64,000 nucleotides of DNA, from contig CM065182.1 in the NCBI GenBank assembly GCA_033026295.1, positions 20,458,215 through 20,522,214 on the forward strand. The letters run 5' to 3'. The first letter of the stretch is position 1; each line of letters starts with the position of its first letter. This document shows, piece by piece, positions 33,522-45,900 of this stretch. Under the pieces are notes generated by a model. That model was not told where the DNA came from, ran no database searches, and saw only the letters and a program-made list of their open reading frames with translations. Both the position numbers and the translations under genes were made by a program. Origin of the DNA: Channa striata. Lineage: Eukaryota > Chordata > Actinopteri > Anabantiformes > Channidae.

Positions 33522-34660
33522 TTCAATTCAATCCAACTTAATTTATATAGCGCCCATTTACAACCAAGTCATCTCAAGGCACTTTACATAATAAAGTCAA
33601 AACTATACAGACATTTAGACAAACCCCAACAAATCCAGCAGCTATAGGCAACAGTGGAGAGGAAAAACTCCCTTTAACGGAAGGAACCTCCAGCAGAACC
33701 AGGCTCAGGGTGGGCGGACATCTGCCTTGACCGGTTGGGGTGGTTGGAAAGTGGAGAGACAAGGAAAACGTTAGGCAGGTTGGTAGGACCAGTAGCTGTG
33801 CACTGGAAGACCAACAGCTCCAAAACCGGGGACACCTGAGGACAGGGGAAGAGAGAGGGAGACAGAGAGGAAGAAGCACAACTACGGGACAAAGAAGACA
33901 CAGAGTTAATGTCATACAGTGGTGACATATAAATGTTGGGGCTGAGAGGAGGAAAGTGTCTCAGTCCATCAGGGGTTTGTCACCCAGCAGTCTGAGCCTA
34001 TAGCAGCAGGACTAGAACTAACTATAAGGTTCGGAGCCTAGTCTTAAAAGTAGAGAGGGTGTCTGATTCCCGAATCTGGACTTGGAGCTGGTTCAACAGG
34101 AGAGGAGCTTGATAGCTAAAGGCTCTGCCTCCCATTCTGGGAACCACAAGTAGGCCTGCATTCTGAGACCGAAGTGGTCTACAAGGATGATCTGGTACTA
34201 GGAGATCTTTAAGGTAGGATGGAGCTTTATAGGTAAGAAGAAGGTTTTAAATTCTATTCTGATTTCATAAATAAATATATTTGGTGTCATCAGCGTATCA
34301 ATGGGAATTTCAGCAAGGTGTTTTCTATTAATGTCGCCTAGAGGAGACGTATATAGAGTAAAGAGTATTGGTCCTGACACAGAGCCTTGTGGAACTCCAT
34401 AAGCTTTTATGTACGTGGAAGAATAATCAGTAACATGTACAAATTGGAATCTCTCTGAAAGATGACATTTAAACCAATTTAGTGCACTTTTTTTAATCCC
34501 AACATGTTGAATTCTCTGTAATAAAGGTTTATGAATTCAATGGTGTCAAATGCAGCACTAAGATCTAACAGAACTAATATAGAGACAAGTCCATTATCTG
34601 AAGCCAGAAGATCATTGGTGAGGAATGTGGTACAGATGTGGTGCTACCTAGAGCATGCTG
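33522..34660. repeat. Teleost interspersed repeat (~1.1 kb) with antisense RT-like frame
   Basis: Starts TTCAATTCAATCC...TTTATATAGCGCC and contains CTCAAGGCACTTTA, AGTGGAGAGGAAAAACTCCC and CCAGCAGAACCAGGCTCAGG, words I recognise from a repeat very common in teleost genomes. A minus-strand frame at 34198-34380 begins SGPILFTLYTSPLGDI, resembling the PLLFxLYxxxLG region of non-LTR reverse transcriptases. Class assignment is uncertain. Confidence 0.6.
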
Positions 34661-35152
34661 TTATCAAGAACTGAATTTTAATTGTTTAATTGTCAACAAT
34701 CATTTCATTAGCATTTTCTCATTGTCATAAACTAGTTGGGTGCACCAGTTCTGAATTGGGTGTTACTTTAAAGGAGGGTAAATACACTTACACCTAACTT
34801 ACTTACTTGTTTTTAATTAATTACATTTCTTAGAGAAAATCTGTTTTTTGTGTGTCATGTAAAAGACTGGACTCATACTTCACTGTAAGCTCAGTATAAT
34901 GCACTTAGTGACATTCCACCACCACAAAGCTCAAGGTATGAAACTTTTCTTCCTGCAGACTCATATGGTTTCTGCTCTACACTGAACAATAACTATAGTA
35001 CCTCCATGTTCAAATGTAAAACTGAAACACTACAACAGCCACAAAGCAGGTCTAACTAATATTGTGACTTGAGACTATCTATCAAAATAAGAGTAAGAGA
35101 ATTAACTAAAAACGCTTCCCATTACCCTGTGAAACAGTCCCACGGTCAGATT

Positions 35153-35184
35153 TAGAGCCTCAGAGCCTCAGAGCCTCAGAGCTC
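35153..35184 (+). repeat. Four-copy 8-bp tandem repeat
   Basis: TAGAGCCT followed by CAGAGCCT twice and CAGAGCTC, head to tail. Confidence 0.85.
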
Positions 35185-36082
35185 GTATCCATCCACTCAG
35201 CACATCAGTCTGACGCCGATTTAACAAGCAAAACCAAATAAGTAAACTTTCCCTTCAGCCCATCTTTTTATAATGGAGACAGCAGGTGGTTGGTCTTTTC
35301 TCTATTCAGCCTGGTAATAATGCCTTCACCAAAAAAAAATCAAAGTTGTTATTTAAATCTAAGTCACTCTGACAAATGAACTATTGTCCTTTAATCCCTC
35401 TGTAGGGGTTTCCCTGAGATGAGGTGGTTTTCAAATGCCAGAGAGAATGTGTTAACCCGCTCGGCCAAACAACAGTCCTCTTGTCTCCATACAGAACCCT
35501 CATTGTCTGAGCTTCTAGACTGTGTGACACCTGATCCGCTGCCCCGTCACAATCTACCTGAAGATCAATAAGCCACCTCTCTGTGTATGAGCATTTAACT
35601 AAGAGCCGACCGGTAATATGACCTGGAGATCAACTGGATATTGAACTGTCCTTGTTTACCCTCGTTGGGCAGGAGTTATCATGGGTTTTGCTGTGTGTGT
35701 GGTTTTTGTGTAATCACCCTTGAGTTGGCCTTTTGATAGACCTATCTAAGTAGACCTTGTTGGATCGCAAATGTTTATGGGACATTCATTATCATTATTG
35801 GCAGCGACATCCCCTAATTTTGCTCATTATTTCTATTGACTTGAAGTAAGGCATGAAGCCAAGTTCTGTGATGATTATAGAGTGGAAACAGTGGCGCTCT
35901 ATACAGTTCATGATACTGATGGGCAGCCTTAATTAGTGCGCTGAGCTGTTTTTTCAGTGGCAAGCAAATTTAAACCTCACACAACCATTCTATGCCGTTT
36001 ATCTATACAATAGATGATTATTGGGGAAAATACGTTTTTGATACATCCAAAAGTTCTACATGCTATGTTTAATGTCAAGTAT

Positions 36083-36143
36083 ACATTAATCAGCCAAAAC
36101 ATTACTACCACACGGTGGGTTTAATGTTGTGGTTCATCAGTGT
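36083..36143. mobile_element. Palindromic Tc1-like end relic (~60 bp)
   Basis: The left arm TAATCAGCCAAAACATTAC pairs imperfectly with the right arm TTAATGTTGTGGTTCATCA. The right arm shares TTTAATGTTGTGG with the end of the split Tc1-like element at about 24306-24319. Only the two inverted ends seem to remain, around a spacer of about 15 bases. Confidence 0.55.
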
Positions 36144-36739
36144 GTGTCATCTCTGATATCGTCTGTTGGTGTGGTGTGCAGCTGTTTCAGTGAGTAATGA
36201 CGAAAGTCACGCTCAAGCATTGAGGTGCCAAATATTTGTAGCGGTACATTCTCTTTTTCAAAGCTATGATGAAGCTTAGAAGTGAAGGTCACAAATTTCC
36301 AATAATTTGTCAATGCACACATAGCCTACTTTCTGCATTAGACGCATGCCACCCTCCTCTTATATTAAGGCTAATAATTGCATATTTTCCTCTCTAAAAA
36401 GTCACCAGTAGCTTCAGTAAAGCCTCCAGCCACAAGCTGCTGCTGCTGCTGAACACAACTCGAGTCAGGTCCTGAGAGGAAGATAAGAGGCACCTCTGTT
36501 AAATTAAAACTCAACCTGCTACGTTAGTTTGAAGGTAAATCTTTTTTAAAAAGGCATTTCCTGCCTGACACCATTTAATTATTATTGTTATTGATAATTT
36601 CAAGCATTTCAATCCCATGCCGCCAGTATCTGCCAGCTGAATGCATGACGGAAAAATCCAGTTTGAAAGACATATTTTCCAATATCTGGTGATATTATTT
36701 TATATTTAGTGGTAGGCTACATGGTTGCTTGCGCTCATA

Positions 36740-36980
36740 TGAAGAAGAAGAACAACCTTTATTTGTCACTTTGAGCGCACATACATTTTGCACATACATG
36801 TTACAGTGAAGTTTGTCCTCTGCATTTGACCCATCTCTCTGGGGGGAGCGGTGGGGTGAGCGAGACTCTGTCGCCAGCTCCCTGGGCGCCCAGTGTCTCG
36901 CTCAGGGACACACCGGGTGGGTAAGCTGGGGATTTGTCCCGCACTGGGATGTGATCCCGCCCTGTTCATCTACCATCCAG
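36740..36980. repeat. Dispersed teleost repeat fragment
   Basis: A GC-rich island in AT-rich DNA with the order CTTTATTTGTCACTTTG, CTCTGCATTTGACCCATC, GGGACACACCGGGTGGGTAA and GATGTGATCCCGCCC. The order resembles a common fish repeat reading 'TTTATTTGTCA...GCATTTGACCCATC...GGGATTTGAACC'. Family not named. Confidence 0.5.
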
Positions 36981-37481
36981 GAGTTTTAATGCAGGGACAA
37001 TAAACCGTTTCTGTAAAGCAGGCCTATGCATTTGGGAGTGTATGTGCTACTGGAACTACAGATGAGGTACCAAATGAGACTCGTTACAGTGAAGGATCAC
37101 TTAGGGTCACTTGTTCTGCTCCGGTACATGCTGCTGAATGTCCAGTGTTTTATCCATAACGTCTCAAAATGCTTCATACTCAGCCTGTCATGTATTTGGT
37201 TCATGGAGTTCAGGTCACTGTGGTGATCCCGAACAGATCTGACCACCGGACTCAGTTCTTCAGTTCTTTGACTGCTTGTCAGCATTGGAGGTGATACAGC
37301 ACCGAAAGCTATGGACTTGAACCTGGCATTGCTGTGTTAATCGTTGTTCTTCCACAGTGTTGTGGTTAGTGTAGATGTGAATTGTGGAGTTTTTCCTCAT
37401 ATAGAGTAGTTTGTGGAAAATCATCTTGATTATGTTTATGATTTTTGAGGCTGTGACAACTTTTTTCTGTTGACTTTGCAG

Positions 37482-37561
37482 CAGTGGAGTGATTAACTGG
37501 AACTTGGAGGCTCTGGATGATGGCTTCTGGGCTCTAGTCCGGGCCGTTCTGCCAGTGTTCG
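37482..37561 (+). other. Exon-like segment of unknown identity
   Basis: An 80-nt block between a good acceptor (TGACTTTGCAG) and a strong donor (GTAAGG), with an open frame that continues past the donor (MINWNLEALDDGF onward). I do not recognise the peptide. It could be an exon of a noncoding transcript, part of an old transposon, or chance. Confidence 0.25.
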
Positions 37562-37689
37562 GTAAGGTCAGAGCAGCTTTTACAGCTTTTTGCTGCTCAC
37601 ACAACAGTTGCAGCTCTGAACAAAATGCTGTTCCATCTTCAGTCGACTTCTTGAATGAATTTCATTTTGGGTCTCGATCAGCTGCTTGA

Positions 37690-40600
37690 CAGCGGACAAC
37701 TTCTCAGCGGTATTGACTGGAAAATGTAACAGGTTTACTGTGTGCTTCTGCCTCTAAGAAAGGTTCATTGTATGGGCAAAGAACAGCATATATCACCTTT
37801 AAAGAAGATGTGTACACGGATTCATATTTGAAGCAAATAATAATAATCAGACATGTGACCCTATGCATTACTCCTCACTCCTGCACCACAGCAGCACTGG
37901 CCTCTATCATGTGCTCTGCTACGTAGGTTGATTTCATCGTTCTATTGGAATAAACAGAGATATAGACTGCATTCATGTTTATTCATGTTATTAAATTTAC
38001 ACTAGCTCTAAATAAAGTCAGTTTTGCTTCATTTCTATTATGTAGGTCTTAACTCAAATAAGATCAAATCAAATTCATACAATCCATACATTCATTCTCT
38101 AGGTGGTGGCACGTCATCCTGTAGTGATCGAAATCCTCCGGCTGCTCCGTATGAAGGGGTCTTAGTATTGATGTTGTGTTGGTTACAAACTGTGCATTTA
38201 ACTAAGTCGGGCTGCACTGTCAAAATGCTCCCACACAAGTTGCCCCATTCTCTTACTTGCTCCTTCCGTCTTCCAAATCAGTGTCCTCAAAATATCAATT
38301 TCATTTTATGACATCGTGTGACTCAACAGAATAACTTGTCCATTCACACACCTCAAACATTGATTCAAATTGGAAGTGTTGCAATTGCCGTAAAGCATGT
38401 CGGCACATGGTGTGTTTTACTTACTGCAGCTTTCATAAAATACAGTGAGTGTGCAGGTTTAGTTCAGCCTGTTAGTCATGCACAAACTACTGTAAGCCCA
38501 TGGCAAAATCTTCCAAATCATCATCAGCAACATGCGCAGGCACGCAAGGGGGTGGAAAACTACACGGCATGAGAATATGAGATTAATATGAAAATTAATT
38601 GTTGTTGTTTTTTTTGGACTAATTCTCACCTAGTAGTTACCCAATCAGCTGATTTTCTTCATGCATTCCTGCCTTCTGAACTCCACCTGTCTGACCTCAA
38701 CCTGTCATTATGTTGTACTTCTGCTCCTCTGGATTTGTGTGATTTCTCCTGGCTTCTTGTCTGAACAGTTTGGCAAGTAAAAATTGAAGTGCCATTTCAC
38801 CCACCTTGTGTTGTGCATTTGGGACTGTACATTTGTGGGGTTTTTCAAAATGGCTTGTTGTGCCATTATAAGGTCTTAAGTTGATTACTTAACTGCATCA
38901 GCTGTCTTTTTGGCATTCTTGACAGGCGCACAGCAAGTGTCAAGGACAGCGAGTCTGTACAGGAGCTCGTGTCAGCAGTTTGAGCTGATTCAAGCATACA
39001 GGTTTGTACTGGTTTGTCGTATTTAACAGTCAGCTACGGTAAGCTCGAAGGGGAAATCAGTCAGTCACTCACAACCTGCACTGATGGAAGCTTACGTATT
39101 CAAGTAAGTTTGTAACTAACACCTTTTTTGTCAATTGTACAGTATTGTCTCCATCTATATAGCTGGCAGGTAATTTGCTGCCCAAATAGGTTTGCAGTCA
39201 TGGTTATGTCATGGAAGCCATTCATGGCAATGCAGACTTGTGAGATGTATCAAACTTGCCAAAGTATTAGTAAAAGAGATTCATTTGTTCCTTTTTGGCC
39301 CGCACAACTCCAGAGGAAGTGTAGAATAGTCACAATCACAACTGTAGCGTCAGTACAGACAAGGCTCCTGCAGTCACAGCCATCGTGTTTTATGGCCCAC
39401 CACACTGCCAGCGTCTGACACAGCAGTAAGTCGGGCTTCTCGCTCAAGCCCAGGGTGTTTTTTTACATATTAAGTACATATTAAATCCAACAGGATGAGC
39501 ATGAATAAATATATATCTGCTAATAACACTTTCACCTTGTCATGAACAATGAACACACACACACAAAAAGAAAGACATATTTGAGTTAGGAAATAAAGGT
39601 ACAACTTGGCAAACATGTTACATTATGCTACAGGTGGATCCTCATTGATCCACGTGGAGTCTTTGTGGATTCTAGAATAAGTTTCAAACAGCTGTTAGTC
39701 TTTAAAAAAAAACAACCTGGGTTTTCGCAAGCCAGGGATTTACTGGAATTCTGAATAAAGCTGATAGATGTCAGAAGAAACTGCAGGTTGGCTGCAACCT
39801 AGCAGCTAGTAAATGTCACCCAATCTGTTCCTCCCTCTCACTTTTCACTTGAGTCAGCGTTTTGCATTTGTCAAAGAATTTGTACTTTAGAAATGTCCAA
39901 AGAAATGAAATTTGTGGTGGAAGCTCAGCCTTCTGCAGCTGCGGTGGCCAATTGAGTCAAAAGAGTCTTCCACATTCATGCTGCTGGCAATTTGCAGCCG
40001 CCGCCTGAATAGAGTGCAGTGGAAGGCATTCTTCACATAACCATTCTGAACACATATTTAACATCATTGTTCGTGTTGGTCTTTAATCCCCCCTTCAACT
40101 GAATATCAATTAACAAGCACCTCTTTATAGTCAGGTTTGAGAATGGCAGACGGTAAAAAAGGGATTTCAAATAGCTGCCCGTTCGCTTAGCACTTAATGG
40201 TGCTTTCTGAGGCTCCTGCCCTTGTTGGGCTGCGTTTTATGGTCAGATAAAAGTTGTGTAGGGAGAAAAATGCCATCTGGGCTCTGAGCCAGGGGCTGGT
40301 GTTTCACAGCAGCTACTGCCTCACACCGGGATGTGATGAGAAACTTGGTGGGAATGGGTGATTGAGGTGAGGAGGGGGAGCCTCTTAAGGTGCCACTTCC
40401 ATGGAGACGCAGCTGGGTCAAACAAGACTTCCATCAGTGGACAAACAAAAGGTGAAGTGGCCGTCTGACTGCCTCATTAGTGGAAGCCCAGCAGCAGCCA
40501 CCAAACTGCTGAGATCTGCTTCTTTGGGAGGTTAGTGAGGGCAAAGCTAATCAACATCTTTTAGTAATGAGTGATGTTGAGCATAAATCTTTTCTCAGGG

Positions 40601-42390
40601 GATTGGCTGTGGTGTTGCTGTTGGCTCAGTTGCCTAGGAAATAAGTATCTCAGTGTAGGCAGCAGGCATGGATGTGGCAGCAGGCTGCAATCTTCTCCTT
40701 AAATCTTTTTTAATATTTGAGTTAACACCAGCTTCAAAAATGGACATGCATTCCATCACTCGCTTTTGTTTGAGCTGAAACACATTTTCTTGCCTTTTCG
40801 ACTGTCATGAGTGTGTCAGCTCAGAGCTCTGTTGGTAGCACTCCTTTTTGTAAAGTTTAAAGACAAGGTTACCTCATACTTGACCATTCCTCTCAAGGCC
40901 TCTTGTTTGCTGTCTGTCTGTCTGTCCCTCTTTAATCACAGAACCTGGACCCGCTCAGAGGGCTGGACCAAAAAGTATAAACTGCCACCAGTCTCCTTTC
41001 CAAACACACAGCGTGGCGGCGTGCTCATGATCTGTAATCAATCAGCGCATGTGGAAAGGACCCAACATGTGTTTGCCCTGATAAGACTACAACAGGATGA
41101 AGCACTGACATCACAAGTTGGTCACAGGGGATTATGGGATTGTAGTAGAATGTAAATCATGGTCTCTTCTGTTGAACAGTAATGAACATATTATGATGTT
41201 TGGGGGGAATGCATACATTACCGCTGTCAAGTGCAGTATCAAAATACAGCAACACTGTCGGGACAAATACAAGCAAAGCTAAGAACAGAAAGACAGCGTT
41301 GATGCTGACACAGCACTGAACACTTTGCCCAGCAGCCACAAGAGGCCTTTATAAAAATAGATCTGCAAATGAGGTGTCTGATGGGAGCAGCACAGCCACT
41401 CGTGGTATACGGCTAAAACCATCAGTAAAGGCTGAGGTTAAATATTTGTGAAGGCCAAAATTGCAACTGCGCTTTACGTTCCCCAGAAAGTTTTTTTATG
41501 GGAACATACCTTTTTAAACAATTCCAAATAGAGGCAGCCTCTGCATATTTTCATCATGCTAGAAATTCTTCCCTTTTCAGAGTGGTTTTGTATTTGCAAT
41601 AAAGTGCAATGCTGCCTCTTGTTAATCCTTTGTAACAAATTCTTAATTACAGTCTGGATGAGGTAACTCTTAAGTGCTATTGAATACATTCCTTACAGAA
41701 GCAGCCAATAAGAAATGAAGTCATGAAGATGGAGCAAAGGAAAGCACTCCCACAGAAAGCACTCCAGACATTCAGTGCTCGGTTTCCCATTTAGGGAAAG
41801 TCACAATCAGCAAAAGAGTGTCCTGGCTTCCAGTCAATGAAGAAGAGGCCTGATGCATTTAATATATGAAGCAACATTCACTAAAAACCCAGCGCCATAA
41901 ATCATTACCTTAAGCCTTTTCAGTCTACTGTTTTCTTCTTTAATTTGCCCTCCCTCCCCTACCTCATAGCCCAGATGACTGAGGAACTCACTAAGAGCAT
42001 TGTTCCTCCTGCCAGCTCACTTGGCATATCTAGTTTTATTTAGAACCCTCTGGCTGTTTGGCAGGAGGAGGGAGTAAGTGGTGTTAAAGGTATTTATGAG
42101 CTTGTCCTTAAAGAACCTTTCTTTATGTCAACAGTTTGACTAATGCATGTGACAGTAAACTTGATGTTGGCAGCGGCTATGAAGAAGTTGTCTTTATGAC
42201 TGATGCTGCTTGTGATGGCTGCCAAGCCACCATGTATTAATTTAAGTAGCTTTTAAACAGACTTATTTCCATGAAAGATACAATGTTTGGCAATTAGCTA
42301 CAAGACCGGACCTATACTGATTACAGTTTCCTTAACGGTGTTGCTTAAAATGAAATACACGTTCTTTAAATGGTTCCATCTATCAGCAGC
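37690..42390. other. Intergenic, nothing recognised
   Basis: Short simple repeats only (for example ACAC near 39553 and TGTCTG near 40910). Frames are short and unlike known proteins. Confidence 0.5.
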
Positions 42391-42639
42391 GAGGAGCTGA
42401 AATGAGAACAGGACTGGGAGCCACATTCCTAAACTGTGCCTGCTTTAAATCCTGTACGTTGTCTTTGTTGTACTCTGTTCCATCTTCAGATTGTTGGGAT
42501 TACATTTTTAATCAAGAGCTGCAAACCAAGAGCGCCGTGCACGGTCCAGGAAAGTGGGTGAGAATGAGAGCTTGGCTCTTTACTTTGAAAACTGCTGTTT
42601 GCACACGTGGATTTAAGTTTGTCCCACTGCGTGATTACA

Positions 42640-42950
42640 GCTAACGCTAACCTAGCTCTGCTCCACTGCGGATGCTAAGTGCGTGTGACGTGAAATCGGA
42701 GTGGGGGGGGATCAGCAGCTGATTTTTGCGTGATGTTGTTGCATAACCTGTTTTTTTGTTTTTTTGTTTTTCTTTTTTTTACATTCCGTAGTGAAAGTGT
42801 CACGTGTTCCTTTAGTTACAGTTTCTTAGGCGAACGATCGAAAATGCAGCGTAAGCTAGCGCCACCGTGAGCCCGCTAATCAGCGCAGTCTGCTCACCCG
42901 AGCCAGCCGCCGCCCGCTTCGACTTTCTGCCGCTCGGCACAGTCCCTCAG
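42640..42950 (+). promoter_or_regulatory. CpG-rich candidate promoter and first exon, donor at 42951
   Basis: A rare CpG-rich patch in this AT-rich half of the window. It includes TGACGTGAA (CRE-like, about 42687), a CACGTG E-box near 42801 and a GC-rich run 42890-42940. It ends CCCTCAG before GTATTC, a plausible splice donor. GCTAAC/GCTAGC words surround it as they do at the usp25 start. The only early ATG (about 42843) opens a nine-codon frame, so the exon would be noncoding or 5' UTR. Transcription to the right is inferred from the donor. Confidence 0.45.
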
Positions 42951-42999
42951 GTATTCTCTATGAAATTATTATAAATCAAAAATACTGCAGGGTGTGCGA

Positions 43000-45900
43000 A
43001 TAAAGCCGGAGAGCTTGTGGACTGTCGAAGGTTCTCGGCTAACCGTGACTGTGTAACTCCGTCCGTGTGTCTTCACGTCACTCAAGCTCGGCAACGGATT
43101 TACTCTAGAAAATATTGTTACGTCCTTCACCTTTATCCATCGTTCATCTAGGTCTTAATAAACATTTTATTATTGGTTAAAAGTAAAAAAAAATGATTCA
43201 GGCTTTATGGACATAGCTATAAATTAATAACTGCAGTTAGCTGCTGTAGCCAAGTTAGCGTCACTACTAACAGGGACTACTAATGCAATTGAACAGTCAT
43301 TAAGCACTAATATGGAATTAATATAAAAGGCTGTGTGAAAAGTTCTGGTTAATATTTTGTACATCCAGTCCAAAATAATATCACTTTAAACCCAATGAAC
43401 GTCATGGATAGCACCATTAGTGACACAGTCAGGCATAAACATAGGCAGGTTAGATTTTGATCAGAACACAAAAAAAATCCGTTTTAGATCCATCCTCTGC
43501 TGCATTCCCTCATCCCTCTAAAACGATAAGGTAAAACTTTAGAGTGACTCCAGTCAGTCAGCGTTTTATTATTTTGTTTATTTTTTTTTATCACAGGACA
43601 GATTTTACATCACGTTTTTCTTTTTTGTTCTTTGTTTCTTTTTTGCATTTCACTGCTTTATTTGAACATTCGAGCGACTGTCTCTGTTACCAAACAGAAG
43701 AGATGCAGATCTTGCCTCCTCCTGCTGATAAAACATTTCAGGCTGGATCGTTTCTTCGATGTGTTCACTCGTGGTTTTGAACACTAAATACACCAAAAGT
43801 AAAGCACCCCAAGATGAATCTTCAGTGTTATATGTGTGTTTTCATGTCATATCAACCCCTGTTGTTTCAGCCAGTTATTAAATAACAATGGTAAATTGTC
43901 ATGTACTTTTTATTATACCCATGGCCAGTTTTTTGGATTCCTTCAATGAAATATAACATGTTAGACAGTGCTATATATTACTTTTAGTTTTTAGATTGTT
44001 GTGTGTAAATACTCAAGCTATGCCATGCAAAGTGGCATCTGTAATTCATTTGCCTGTGACATCATAATTATTGCCATTTCTAATGACATTGTTTTGATTT
44101 CTGTTGTTTTTTTGGCATATATCCAATGAAATAAAAGACAGAGCGAGGTTTACAGGTTAAAATTACCCCCTTGTGGTATTCACCCTCTTTGTCTCTGCGC
44201 ATTGTGCATTTAGTATTAATTATGCAATTTTTCTAAAGTAAGCATTCAGTGTTCACAAGTTTATAAAATGGAATTTTGCTGTGAAATCAAATAACAATGG
44301 CCACACAAATTCAGAAGCAAATGAACAGATGATGCAAGAACTTTCCTGGCCATTTTATTATAGGAAATATGTTTAATGAAACATAGATATTAAACATAAC
44401 TCACTTACTGTCTGTCTGTTTGTCCACAGAACTTCCCAAAACATAAATACTGAGACCCATCGAAACACTAATGAGGCTGTCACAGTTTGACTTAACAGTA
44501 ACTGAAAAGACATGTCTGTATGATACCTGTGGAGGGCAGCAGCAGGCTTGGGATGCATCTAGTCTGCCTGCACTGGTAAATGGAGAATAAGAATACCGTA
44601 GGAAGCTCAGCCCTCACTGACGATATTTACCAGTATTCAAGTTCCATAGTTGACTTCCTTTTATGCTGAGATTTATCATTAGGCTGTCATGTAAATGTCT
44701 TAATCAAAATGCAGTCCTGAAAGAATGACATAAACATAAAGTCAATTTTAGTAGCATCAGGCAGTTAGAAACAGTATGAAAACAAGAAAACAAAGTTTCT
44801 ATGAAAATATGCAAGATTTGGACCATGATCATGTTGAAATAGTATGCATAACCTTGAATTTCTGATCCTTTAATTGAGAAAAAATATTTAGACCAGAGAC
44901 TTTGTTTGTACATCTTCCCCAAAAAATGCTACTTGATTGCAAAGATTTACAGGATGCCTTGCCCATTATCACACCTGGTATCGCAGGGCCAGGAAAAGGC
45001 TAAAGAAAGCTAAAGAACTGTGGAACAGTAGAATTAAAGTCAGCTGTCAATAATTTTACTAATTGCACCTGTGCTTTCACACTATAAAATGAAATTTCAA
45101 AAAGAGACCTTTAGTTCACTTCGTGCTGCGCTGTTTCCTAGCAATGCTGTTACAGTGACAATGAAATATATTTGATAATATCCAATATTATAGTGTATAT
45201 GTGAAAGCCGTGTGTTAATAATAGAAATAGGATGATCTGTACTATGAGGCTCAGTTGCCACAGTTTGTGTGTTTTTGAAGCCGGGCCGAGGATTGACAGA
45301 TAAACTGCAAGTTTTCACTTTCTGTGTGTTGAAAATAGGAACAAAATTAATGCAACAGTAGAGATTGGTTTGATTAATAAACCTAACTATTGTTGTTTCA
45401 CATTCAGGGAGCTTTAGCTTTTATTAACAATGCCAAAGTATATTTTTCTTAAACAGCCATATTTCCTAAAAGTTTCCATGTGTAGCAAACTTGCATGCAA
45501 CTGCATTCCAATGCCGTTTAACGGAAAAGAATCGAGGGCTTTGTTCTTATTTGTAATATAGGTATGAGAATCTGACCATTTCATGCATTCTCCGAGGTTC
45601 ATGGCTGTCACTTCAGTTTATAGGTGAATAGAATTGGCTGTCAGCAGAACAATACTGGAATAACACATTGTTTCTGTGAACAAAATAACCTGGAAAAGGC
45701 AGCTAAAGTCAGGGTAAAATGAGGCCCAGGATAGAACCCTAAAGCATTTCTCCCTTCATTTCTGACAACTGGGGTTTTCTAAAAGACATTTTAAAAGCTG
45801 ATCAGGGCAAATAACCAAATAAGACATGTGTATTAAAATATAAAGAATATATTAGGGTGCAGCAGTGTCCTCGTGACCAGTGACCAAGAAAAGCCAGTGG

